Assembly: GCA_964017065.1 (NCBI GenBank)
Contig: OZ024790.1
Location: forward strand, 11,791,498 to 11,855,497
Direction: 5' to 3'
DNA from: Haliclona indistincta
Taxonomy: Eukaryota > Porifera > Demospongiae > Haplosclerida > Chalinidae
DNA length: 64,000 nucleotides
Shown: piece after piece, positions 1 through 12,497 of the stretch
Position numbering within the stretch: position 1 is the stretch's first letter
Layout: the number at the start of each line of letters is the position of its first letter
Notes under the pieces: generated by a model
What the model was told of the DNA's origin: nothing
The model's database searches: none
What the model saw: only the letters and a program-made list of their open reading frames with translations
Program-made: the position numbers and the translations under genes

Positions 1-109
1 ATGTGATGTTAAGACTGTTTTCTCCACTGCCTACTTTTCTTAGTCGGTCAACACCAGAAAACACTGTAAATAAAAAATAAAGCTTCGAGCAAGTCTTGCA
101 GAAACTCAC

Positions 110-2420
110 TTTTTTCTTTTGTTGTAATTGATACACTTGCAGTAGGTCCCACACCAGCCACAGTGATGGCACTGATGGTATAGCTCACTATCTGACCAGG
201 TTGAAGACCACAAAATGTGTAGCTGATGATTGAGCTGTTAACAATCACTGTTTGTTGTGTGTTCATTGCTGTGATCTTGTATGCAGTGATGATACCATTG
301 GGTTGTGCTGGTGGCTGCCATTGCAGTATAACAGATGTCATACCGGTCATGATTTGCACTTCCTGAGGAGGACCACCTGGGACTGCAAGATAAACAACAA
401 TAGAGCTATAATGACCATTATGACCATAGATGGCACCAGAGATAAGATATACATTAACTACTTAGTATTATAGTACGTATAATAATTATCTCTGATGGCA
501 CTATTATCCTTTACTATACTATCATGCATTTACTCACTGTCTTGTGGGGTTTCAAATGTGCAGTTTGTGAGAGGTATCAATCTTGAAGTGGTTTGTGCAG
601 TCAAGGTGCAGGTGTAGTTAGTGAAGGGAACAATACCAGCAGTGATGTTGACAGTAGTGGCTGTGGTATTGATGATGCTACTAATACTTGAACAGTTTAA
701 ATTGTATCCTGTAATGGCTGCATTCTGCAACAAAGACTGATCTAGTGTCCATACCAGTGTAACTTGACGTGGCATAACATTAGCACTTGAACAGTTGGCA
801 TCAGGTGCTTTATGAAAACAATAATAATATGCATACACACATGGATATGCACAAGCATGTTATGTAATAGCGATAATGGAATAAAGTATGGATCAATAAC
901 AGCACTCACTATAGACATGAACTGTATATCTGAGGACACTGCTGCCAATTTGATTGGTCACATTCAGTTCATACATTCCCTTGTCATCAAGAACCAGGTT
1001 GGTAATGGTGAGATTAACATAGTACTGACCATCTAGAATCACTCTCCCTCCTATAATTACATTCTCAGTTGATCCATTGGCAGTGATTCTTCTCCATTGA
1101 GCAGTCAGCTGTGGAGTGTGTCCACCATTGAAGACCAATAGCAGAGTGAGGTTGTGCCCCACCAGACCACTAGTTACTTGTGGAGTGATGCTTGTGAGAG
1201 ATGGTGGAGCTGTGGATGAAAAGAAAGCAAATTCACACACTGCAATTATCAAGCTATAACAGGAAATTGGTGTCAAGGTGCATATTAATGCAATGCACTT
1301 ACTCAGCACTGATACAGTGATCGTTCTGGACCTAGTGCCCACACTATTGGTTGCTGTGCACTTGAGTGTGAAGCTGCCTCCTTGCACATTGTACAGAGCT
1401 AGTTGAGATTGGTTGTTACCAATGGTCTCGACAGATGTTGATAGATCAGTGTTGCTTATCTCAGCTCCATTACTGAACCACTGAAAGGAGGGAGGAGGGA
1501 AGGCATGGCGGTCAATACAGGACAGAGTCAGGTTAGCGCCATGGAGCACTTCTATCGGTCCACTAGTTATGAGATTTGAGTTATACTCCACACTCAATGA
1601 TAGATCTGGTTTTGCTACATTAGGAATCACAAAGACATCAGTTAGACTAGTGTGTTAAAATACTTTCATACCTCTTATCTGGACTCTCAAGCTGTCCATA
1701 CCTACACCAGCTGAAGTGTTCACTATGCAAGTGTACTCACCAGCTTGGTCGAGAACAAACGCATTGAAGCGAAGAGCTCTATCATCTTGTTCTACTCCAG
1801 GAGGGCCCAACATTGCACCATTAAATAACCAAGTCACGTTAACAGGTGCAGGAGTAGGCATGCCGGACAAGAAGATACTCACTATGGTGCCAGTTGCGAA
1901 ATTGCCAGATGAAATAATGACGTCTTTCTCAACAATAACGCTTGGATTACCTGCAACAGGAGAATGTCCACACGTGCTATACAGCAGCAGTGTGTGCCAT
2001 ACCTTCACTGATGATCAGAGATTTGTTGTAGTCTGAAGATGGTCGGCAAGTGTACGATCCCGCTAGAGTGGTGTCGTAATTACAAAACCTCAAAACCCAT
2101 TGATTGCTGTTGTCGACATCATCATTGTAGAACACCTCAGTTAGCGAGCTACTGCAAACAGCGCTTTCTCCTCTCTTCTCAACTGCAACGCCGTCTCTGT
2201 GCCAGCGCTGATCAACAAGCCCAGGAACGTCGCCTGCTTTGCAGGTGATCTCGTAGGTCAGTCCAGTAGTGAGGTGAATGTCGCGCTGAGCTCCTGTCAC
2301 ATCAAAGCTACCCAACACTGCTCCCTCCTTGATGGTAAAGGAGCCACTTGGCACAGTGGACGCAGATGTATCGAAAAGGGCACTCAAAATAGTAATGGCG
2401 ACTGCAGCAATCATCCTCAT
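110..2420 (-). CDS. Ig/FN3 cell-surface receptor, 5' part (gene continues off left edge)
   Basis: Six exons read leftward: 2420-2003, 1950-1672, 1614-1303, 1209-910, 807-538 and 382-110, with GT-AG borders. The start at 2420 is an ATG followed by a hydrophobic signal peptide (MRMIAAVAITILSALFDTSA). Exons 1-4 each carry an Ig-like module, seen as a Cys, a Trp and a Y-x-C (SYTC, EYTC, SFTLKC, or a degenerate MYELNV in exon 4). Exons 5 and 6 look like FN3 modules (LVWTLDQSLL..NYTC; LQWQPPAQPNG..YTISAITVAGVG). All five visible introns are phase 1, the classic arrangement for shuffled extracellular modules. Exon 2 aligns with exon 3 of the receptor at 18908-24700, so the two are paralogues. An extracellular adhesion or recognition role is inferred. 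The membrane anchor and tail lie outside the window. Ligand unknown. Confidence 0.87.
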
Positions 2421-2773
2421 TGTACACACTGCAGTAGATTCGCACGAAGCCTTGCATATGCAGAAGACCACGTGGACGTGGGTGCATTAAAGAAGGCGTG
2501 GTTTGGGTCACATTTATTTTCTTGGCTACTTTCAGCTTCTCTGAATGGACAAGTCCGGAAGACAAACTCAGTGCTCTCGGGAGCAAGCTGCTTATAGCCG
2601 GAACAAGATTCTGCTGCTAGTAAGACGCAAGAGACGCCGAGTGAAAGCGACAAAATCTAAAGAAAAGGCACGCGAGCTCATCAGTGTACTTGAATTCATT
2701 TGTACACTCTGCCCTTTCCCTTTGCTGTAGACCGCTTTCTAATTATACTTGGGTGATCAATCATATTCTGACA
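2421..2773. promoter_or_regulatory. Head-to-head intergenic region, candidate bidirectional promoter
   Basis: Only 353 bp separate the ATG of the minus-strand receptor from the ATG of ABCD3 on the plus strand, so both 5' UTRs and promoters must lie here or overlap the neighbouring gene. I see no clear TATA box. A shared promoter is inferred from spacing alone. Confidence 0.5.
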
Positions 2774-4045
2774 ATGGCTCCTGTTCTGTCTAAACTAGCA
2801 GAGCATCGTAAGCTGTTGATCTCAGCCGTCACTGGAGTGGGCGGGGTCTGCCTGTATCTACTGGCTCGTGGCAGCTATGCTTACAGGTAGAAAACATGAA
2901 TACAACTCACATTGTGCTCACTCACTCCATTCCCACAGAAGTGATCAAGATGTGGTATTATCATCAAAGGTATCATACTAGCTAGTACTGTAGGTATGAA
3001 CCAGTGTATGGAGGTGTGTTCCATGATGTATAGGACCACAAAGGGAAGAAATCCAAGGCTGCTGTAGACTTGACTTTCTTCAGGTGAGCAAAAACTGATG
3101 ATTTTGGAGAGTTAAAATGTAGCGAATTTGTGTCTTGGCGAACATGCACAGTACGCTCGGTGTATCTCATCACTGCAGTAACTGATTTGGGGAAATTATT
3201 TTTGATGAAAGCTGCTGAATTACCTACTATAGCTGTATAGTGATACATGTTCTATACATGGGTGGTACATGTAGATTTGCTGTATAAACCTACAAAAACC
3301 ATGGATTACCTACCGTATAGCCGTTTTTTTCGTTGGTCAAATATAATTTTCGTTAGCAAAAATTAATTTTGGCTGGATCTAATTTTCGTCACTGAGCCAC
3401 GTCACAGAACTTTTTAAATAGGCAAAAAGAATTCTTCGAAATCTAATTTTCGACCCGCACCAGCTGTTCAAAATTAAATCCACATGAAAATAACCGGCTA
3501 TACAGTATACATGTATTGGAAAAGTTCACTGATTGTGTTGGTTGCTCTGACTAGCTTTAGTTTGATAGTTGTGTTCCTGATGATAGTTGCGGTGATCTCT
3601 CTTCAGACGATTAGGTACATTGTTGAAGATAGTGATACCTGGACCATTCTCAATGGAGGTCGTCTACATCATGTTAGTGGCTGTTCTACTGCTGCTACGA
3701 ACCTACTATGATATTTGGGTCATCAAGAACACAACGTCCATTGAAAGGTAACAAGAGAACAAGATGGCATGGAATATACTGTTTAGTAGACGATACTGTT
3801 AGCTAGCATTTAAGTGTTGCTGAAATCTATGTGTAGCCCTATTTTAATCACAATTTATGCATAACAGACAATAAGCTTTAAAATTATGCCTGTATGTGTT
3901 CAACTGTGACTGCTCTTTTTTCTAACTTGGATTTTTTTGTTTTCATAGTTCAATCATTGGACGTGACATGAGTCTCTTCAAGAAGCACTTGTTGGACTAC
4001 ATTATCACAATACCTCTTCTATCAACCATCAATAATCTACTCAAG

Positions 4046-4084
<39 letters not shown>

Positions 4085-5962
4085 GGTGTGTGCATGTGTG
4101 TGGGTGTGGGTGTGTGTGTGTGTGTGTGTGTGTGTGTAACACTGCTGCTGCTTACTACAGTGTTCTTCTCTTGTCCTCCATTTTGTTCTCTAGTATGGTC
4201 TTCATGAGTTGAGTCTAAGATTCCGTACTCGTCTATCTACCCATCTCTATCACCAGTACATGCAGTAAGTAGTTATTCATTATGATAACTTACATTCTGT
4301 TGACTAATGAAGCACCAAAGGTGCAGATGCCTCGGTGGAATGCCACCATTTCACATACAAGCTTGCCGCATATCCTGGCACACACAACAGAGTTGTAGCA
4401 TAGATAATATCACCCCATGTACGATTGTAGTGATCCTGCTACTTATGCAGCGTTCACTGCACTAATAAATAATTCTACGTGTGCATCACGTGCACGTTAC
4501 CAGTGACCATGCATGCAGCCTTGTCATTGCACTGCGAGATGAAGGGCGTGCTCGCTCAGGCTCACAAAACACATCCTCATCGCGCTGGAAGCCAGGAATG
4601 AGCTACAAGTCTACAACCGCTCTCTGGTTACTGGTTCAAGCTAAATATGCATCTTTCTCTACAGTATGGTTTTACCTTGCTTTTTACAAAATGGAAAGTG
4701 AAAGTGGAATGTCCGCTCTGGACATTCCAGCCCGTACAGTAAGCTAAAAAATTCTTGGCATATTATGTGCTGGCATGCTTCTATCGTTGATTGCCTAGCT
4801 GTTCAAAACAAATTTTATTAATAAAAAAGCACTAACAGATCGATGGACAGCAGCACCCACCACCTCACTGAAGATAATCTCACTGAGAGCATCTCCTGCT
4901 ATAGAGTGCTCCAGAGCCAACAACTCCAGCAGCATGTGCTGACAGTCGCTTTCACAGTCATTATTGGGGAGGAATTCACACTGATCCCAGTCGCTCCTTC
5001 TTGCGAAGGGTGTGAACCCACGACTCTGGTAGCACTCTCAATTAAAAAAGGTTTTTTGAATTTTTTTAACATAGTCTGCCCTGGGTTCGAACTTGGGTAT
5101 CCCACGTTACAGTTGTTTGCGAAGATCTTGCATAACGGAAGCGAAAGCGGAAGTATGACGTTGGCCAATCAAACGCACGTAGGCGTGACTAACTGAAACT
5201 GTGCTCGTGACGAAAAGTGAATTTGATTGGCCAATGTCACACTTCCGCTCTCGCTTCCGTTATGCAAGATCTTCGCAAACAACTGTGTAAGGCTAACGCA
5301 CTAGCCACTGAACTAACCGATCATTTACTCATGTTGGCGTTTATCAGTTATTATAATGCTAGGGTCAAATTTTTGGCTGAATAAGAATATGATAAACATT
5401 TGCCTACAAGTGAAGAGAGAGTATCTATACCCGTCAGGCAGGAAGGATTAATATTTAGTCATGTGACTTGCGGTTCACTCCAATACAAAGTGTATGGGAA
5501 ATCCTAGTAGCTACGTTTTGCACTCTTCTCTGGACTAAATTTAACGAATTTAGTATCAATCGATAGTTCTTGCAAAGAAGATTACGAATATGCGATCTGC
5601 CCGATCCAACCCAACGTAAAATCTGGGTCATTCACCAATTTTGACCCTCCAAAATTACCCGCTTTAATAAAAAAAATTGAAACTAGACACATTTAAGTCA
5701 TTATTGTGTTATTTTTGCTGTTTATAATGAATGATATTCTTTTTTTGTAGTGGATTCACTTTCTATAAGATGTCTAATCTTGACAATAGGATAGCCAATG
5801 CTGACCAGCTGCTTACACAGGTACATCATACATACACACACACACACACGCACACACACTCACACGCATGCACGCACACACACTCACACACTCACACACT
5901 CACACACACACACACACTCACACGCACGCACGCACTCACACACACACACACTCACACGCACA

Positions 5963-5994
<32 letters not shown>

Positions 5995-8900
5995 TACTTT
6001 TACCTTTCCTTCTGTCCTCAGGATATTGACAGGTTCTCTGAGACACTAACTGACTTGTATTCTAATATAGCTAAGGTCAGTATCCACTCTGTGATTTATA
6101 CACAAGATTGACATTTCTCTTTCTTAGCCAATTCTGGACATTGTCTTGTATATCAGGACTCTAGCTGGTAATATTGGACCACAGGTATTATCACAAATTT
6201 TAGGTTGTATATCAAAATTGATAACTGACTTATAAAATTTTACCCCAGGGCCCTCTCTCAATGCTGGGATACCTAGCAGTGTCTGGCTTTGTTCTCACTA
6301 AGTGTGTGAAATATTTTTGAAAGGGTGGGATCTTTATTTTGTTTTTCTCTCTCTAAGGTTGCGTTCTCCAGTTGGAGGTATGACAATGCGTGAGCAACAG
6401 CTGGAGGGTACTCTACGCTTTGTCAACTCACGAGTGATCACTAGCAGGTGAGTTATACCATATCGACTGATGAAATGATGGAAATTATACAGAAGTTTGA
6501 GATAAATGGGACTGAAATGCACTTTTATTTTTAACTTGTATGAAATGAATGCTTTACCAGTAATAACTGGATTAGCTAATACAGTATTTTTACATGTATT
6601 TCAGTGAGGAGATATCGTTCTATCAAGGCAGTGTTCGAGAGGAGCAGAACATCAGGAAGATGTTTGGTCGTCTGGTGAGCTAGCTAGACTGGTAGTGATC
6701 ATGTGACAGATCATGTGACTTGTGTACAGGTGGATCACTTGAGGAGTATCATTCACTTTCGGTTTGGTATGGGATTCATTGATTCAATGGTGGCTAACTG
6801 TAAGGACATACACAAATTCATTCTCGATCAGAATTGTTCATTGTATCAGCATGTTTGAATTCTGAAACCAAGATATTGAAGTGTACATGTATTATCTCTC
6901 TAGATATGGCGGCAGTGGTTGGCTACCTGGCTATCAGTCGTCCATTCCTTGATCTCTCTCACCCACGCCATCGTAACAGCACTCACAAAGAACTGCTCAC
7001 GGTAATTTTTACTGTAAAATTGAAATTAAAATAATTTTGTTATAAAAAATATGAAAATCAATTTTTTTATTGTTCCAGTCAAATTTTTGCTCTTTCACAT
7101 ACATTTTTGTTACTATAGGACTATTATCAGAATGGTTGGATGTTGGTTCAGATGGCTGATGCTATTGGTCGTCTTGTGCTAGCAGGGAGAGACTTTGCTC
7201 GTCTGTCAGGATTCACTGCTCGTGTGTTTGAGCTGATTGAAGTGCTGCGTGACCTCCACAATGGAGTCTATGAGAGGACTATGGTAGCTACTGAGGCTAC
7301 TGAAGATGGTGAGTGAGAGAGTGAGTGAGTGAGTGAGTGAGTGAGTGAGTGAGTGAGTGGTGTGTAACTATGAGAGAGTTTGTTTCACAATCTCTGTGCC
7401 TTTATTACAACTGACATTGTCACATAGTTTGTGTTCTTGTTATCCAGACCGCACCCCTCTGTTACCATTGATACCAGGCAGTGGAGAGCTAGTGGAGGCT
7501 AACTATGTCATCAGGTAACATAGATTAATCCTTTCTCTCATTCTCTGTTCAATTGTTGGTAATTTATTAAAACTCACATAAACCATTATGCACATGATCA
7601 ACATACAAATTCAAATGCACAATGCTCATAGTCCATTTTCATTGTTTGTTAGTATCAGTGAGTGTGATCTTCTTTTCTCCATGAGCCCAGACCAGTATAC
7701 AGTAGTTGTCAGCTCTGGTGGTACAGGGCTGTGTGTGATGGTATAATAATGATGAAGCTACACATGTAGTGAGGCTTACTAGTGCAGTGGAGTAGCTTTC
7801 AGTTGAGAGAGTGTGTCCAGTGACTAGCTGACTGGTCTCTACACTATACTGCTCAGCTTGTACTGGTTTATTGTCAGCTCTGGTGGTACAGGGCTGTGTG
7901 TGATGGTATAATAATGGTGAAGCTACACATGTAGTGAGGCTTACTAGTGCAGTGGAGTAGCTTTCAGTTGAGAGAGTGTGTCCAGTGACTAGCTGACTGG
8001 TCTCTACACTATACTGCTCAGCTTGTACTGGTTTACTGTACTCCATTAGTGACTTAATGTACTAATTTGAAGTAGAGAGCTAGTATAGAGAAGGTTTATT
8101 AACTCACCTGATATAGCTTGATTATCACTGCAATAGTAGAGTAAAGAGTACAGTTATAAGCAGACAGTGATCTCTATAGACAGGTTCTACTGTAGGCAAT
8201 GACCAAAAATAGTCAGTAGTTTTTGATCAACTGCTTATAATATGTGGAAATCCAGCAATGAATATCATTTACTTCATCATGAATATAGTTATGTCAATGA
8301 GCATAGTGTGCCAACTACCAATGACTGTATGTTGTTGTGACTGTTTAGATGCAGTGTTTTTACCCTATGGGAATCAAACAGTGCAGCTAACACTATTTGT
8401 GTCCAATATTATAATTATTATAGGAGAACAAACAGTGTGGGACATTCATAGGCTCATCATAGCATTATGACGTAATCCTCTAACAAAATCACGACCCACT
8501 GACAAAATAGTTCTATTTGCTTGAGTGACTGAGAAGGTGAAGGGTGTGGTCTGGTCACATGACCAGACTGTACCCACTCTGACACCTGTTCTAATAATAA
8601 GTGAATAATCAAATCAATACAACTTGGAGAGATTATAGGACGTCGTAACATTGTCTATCAAAACATTTCTTGTAGCAGTGTCTGTATCATGGATATATTT
8701 TAGTTTACCTTGTAAGAACGATTAGGTTAATACGTTTGTAGTCAACGTAGCTAGCACGACACTGGAAGTTATTAAGGGTAGTCTTATGGTTGACAGAGGT
8801 GTAATAGCTGTATGGCGACAGTATTTTTGTTAAAATTTTCGAAACTAGCAATTTTTTTCAAAACTGTCATGCGTCATTTAGCCAACTGTTTGAAGACACA

Positions 8901-11900
8901 ACTCACCATCCTTTAGCTGGATTATAGCATAGTGTCACTGGCTAACTGATGCAATAGCACTCATGCTGAATTCAAGCAGGTATCAACATGAGCTGAATTC
9001 AAGCAGGTATCAACATGAATAGCCCCACCTGCTCGACCAGATAGATTTTTTTGGCAACATTTTCGATCGGGATCGGCCGGATATCCGTTATTTATTGTGG
9101 ACAGCTGACTGAAAGCCCACAAGTGCACGTTACAGACCATGAGTTTGGGATATAAGCAGAGATTTATCCGCTATTGGGCACACTGAACATTCTACAAATT
9201 ATGGGTATTGAAATGGAGTACTCAAACTCCAGTAGCGTGTTGGAACCTTAATACCATTGATCATTTGTTGTGCAGTCGTTGTTTCTATAGCTCCTAATGT
9301 GATGAATCCCTGACCTGATGTGATGCATTTGGTCGACTAGCTGGTTACTATGATACTGCGTGATACACAGTCAGCTATTGTCAGCTATCACTGTAATTTG
9401 GTATACATTAATGCCCTCAAATAGAGTAATCTGATTGGTTGATGTGACGTACTAAACGTACGTACCGTATAGCCGGTTATTTTCAACTGGATTTAATTTT
9501 CGATCACTGACTGCAGATCGAAAATTAAATCCACGAAAATTTGAACCATACCAAAAATTTTGAACACCCAAAATTTTCTTCGATCTCAGAGCCCACTTCC
9601 AACGCTTCTTACCAGAATCTGACGGTAGCAGCGAGCAGCGATAGCAGTAAAACTGAACGCCAAGCGCCTCTGTTAGACAAATGTCTGCCATGCGCACTGC
9701 TGCACTCGAGGGACTACTCGCACGATAAGCGAAAAGGCGGACACCGCGGTACAGCAACTTATCTTCGACTCTGTGGTTCCATTTAACAATCATGAAATGT
9801 GGCTGGACGGTGGTTTAACGACTATACAGTTCTCCAACAATTCGACGCCCAACTCGTCAACGCCATTGAGTTTGAGTTGAAGCGAAGGGTAAATAAATTT
9901 TAGCCTGGATTTTATTTTCGAACGGCGAGTGAGTATCGAAAATTAGATCCAATCTAAAATTTTACTAACGAAATATTTGACCATCGAAAATAACCGGCTA
10001 TACGGTATTAGTTAAAATTAAAAAAATCTTACATTCATGTTTAAATTTTTTTAAATCTGTATTAATTTTACAACTGACAGAGTGTCTCATCACTTGTCAC
10101 TGTTTGGTAGTAACAGTCTTTCTCTGTGAGCCCAGACCAGCATGTTCACACTCCCTGGTGGGTCATCAGTAGCTTGATATGCAGTTGAAAGGATTTCTTG
10201 ACTTTTTCTGTGCCATGTGATGAGTCCAGTGACTAGCTCACTAGTCGCCCCACTATGTTCCACTGCTTGTACTGGTTGACTGTTCTCCATTAGTTACTTA
10301 ATGTACTAATTTGAAGTAGAGAACTAGTATAGAGAAGATTTTTCAACTCACTTGATATAGCTTGATTGTTATTACCACTGCAATAGTAGAATAGAGAATG
10401 ATTTATATGACAGTTATAAGCAGGCAGTGATCGTTATAGACAGGTTCCACTGTACTGTTTGGTCCTAGCTAGCTGGCTGTTAGAAGCAGGCAGTGATCAC
10501 AAAATTTAATAGTCATTAGTTTTTGATCAACTGCTTTTATAATATGTGTGAAATCCAGCAATGAATATCATTTATTTCATCATGAATAATATTATAGTTA
10601 AGTTAAGGACATAGTGTGTACATGTTGCAATGTTGTTGTATCAGTGGTACACGTACTACCCTTTCCTTTGTCTGTAGCTACAGACAAAGGAAAGGGTAGT
10701 ATGTGATGAATTCCTGAACTAGCTGGTTACTATGATACTGCGTGATACACAGTCAGCTATTGTCAGCTATCACTGTAATTTGGTATACATTAATGCCCTC
10801 AATAGAGTAATCTGATTGGTTGATGTGACGTACATTGCAGTACACACTTTAGAGCAAAATGTTACGTTCACGTTTAATTTTTTTACACAGCGAAAATTAT
10901 CTGTATTATTTATTTTTCAACTGATAGTGTTACAGAGTGTCATCACTTTTCAGTGTTTGGTAGTAGCAGTCTTTCTCTGTGACCCCATACCAGTATGTCC
11001 ACACTCCCTGGCGGGTCATCAGTAGCCTGATATGCAGTAGTAAAGATTTCTTGACTTTTTCTGTGCCTTGTGATGAGTCCAGTGACTAGCTCGCTAGTCT
11101 CTCCGCTGTGTTCCACTGCTTGTCTACTGGTGTCCATGACAATCTATAATAAAATATGATGTTTTTCTTTCATGAAAGTAGCATACAGCGGTTTTATTAC
11201 TCCTTGCAACAGCGTAAAGCGTGATCCATGCCTTATTTGGAAGGTTTGTTACATTGCGTGATTCAGATTGAACACGGTTTACACTCTATGGTTGGCGCTT
11301 ATAGATTGCAAGAAGATAGATTGCAAACTAAACAAAATTATAGCTAGTTTGAAAGCAGCTATAAATTCATTGTTAAAACCAACAATGAATGTCGGTAGTT
11401 GAGTAAAATATATTTATTGGTTATGTGCAATCAGTGGTAGGCGCGATCTTGTGGTCTGTGAATAACACGAGTTTAAAACCAAAAACAGCTCAGCGATCTT
11501 TGTAACAGAAATGGCAAAGCTTCAAATATTCTCTGACAAAAATGATACGTGAAAAATAAAGTTGTAATTAACCATTAATAACTAGATCAATAATCATTAT
11601 GATGTACAAATGTAACCTGCAAGTAGTACAGGATTTATCTTATAAATTCTGAAACTGTATAGTTTAAAGATTTTGAAGAGATCATTAAAAATTAGTTTAC
11701 CGGCTCAATGAAATAATTTATTATGCTGCACGTAATAATTATGCACTGGTAGTATGTATCATTCACTCACCTTTATCTTGGTCCCTGGTCTGGTCTTTGT
11801 AGTGTCAAGGTACTGCCCAAAATAATTATGGCAGTGCGTAGCATACCCGTACTTTATAGTAGTTACATGATAAGTATATTCAAATCTTACAGCACGATGG

Positions 11901-12460
11901 CAAGAGCAATTCTCTTGACGATGGATGATATAATGGAATTCATGCTGTTAATAATAGTTTAGCTGAAATTTGATATTAGACCAAGACTATGTGGTCTCAT
12001 GCTGGTTGACAGTGGTCATGCTGACGAGATTTCAATCATCACACTCGACTAGCAGAGTCTCTCTCTTCCACAGGTTTGAACAGGTTCCACTGGTTACTCC
12101 AAATGGTGATGTGCTGATCAGAGACCTGTCCTTTGAGGTGATCGTATAGACGTTGTGTTGCTGATTGTGTTACCGATGTTGATCACAGGTTAAATCAGGA
12201 ATGAATGTGCTGGTTTGTGGTCCCAATGGGTGTGGCAAGAGCTCTCTATTTAGAATCTTAGGAGAAGTGAGTTACGTAGCATTAATTTTAATTTCATCTA
12301 CATACGAGGCTAGCAACACTACCTCAGAAATTACTAAAATTAATTTGACTGCAATAACGATGTGACTGATTGTTTTTGTACAGTAACATATTATGATTTG
12401 TTTGATTTGAAGTGGTTAAATAGCATTTACACACTCACACACACACTCACACACACAACA

Positions 12461-12497
<37 letters not shown>

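Noticed and set aside
2995..3083. A longer exon 2 of ABCD3 starting after CTGTAG at 2994
   Set aside because: In that frame a TAG at 3031-3033 stops translation. Using two small exons (2939-2969, 3034-3083) keeps the frame and gives exactly 659 codons overall.
5080..5325. A functional tRNA gene
   Set aside because: The A- and B-box-like stretches are separated by a hairpin insertion and no clover-leaf can be drawn.
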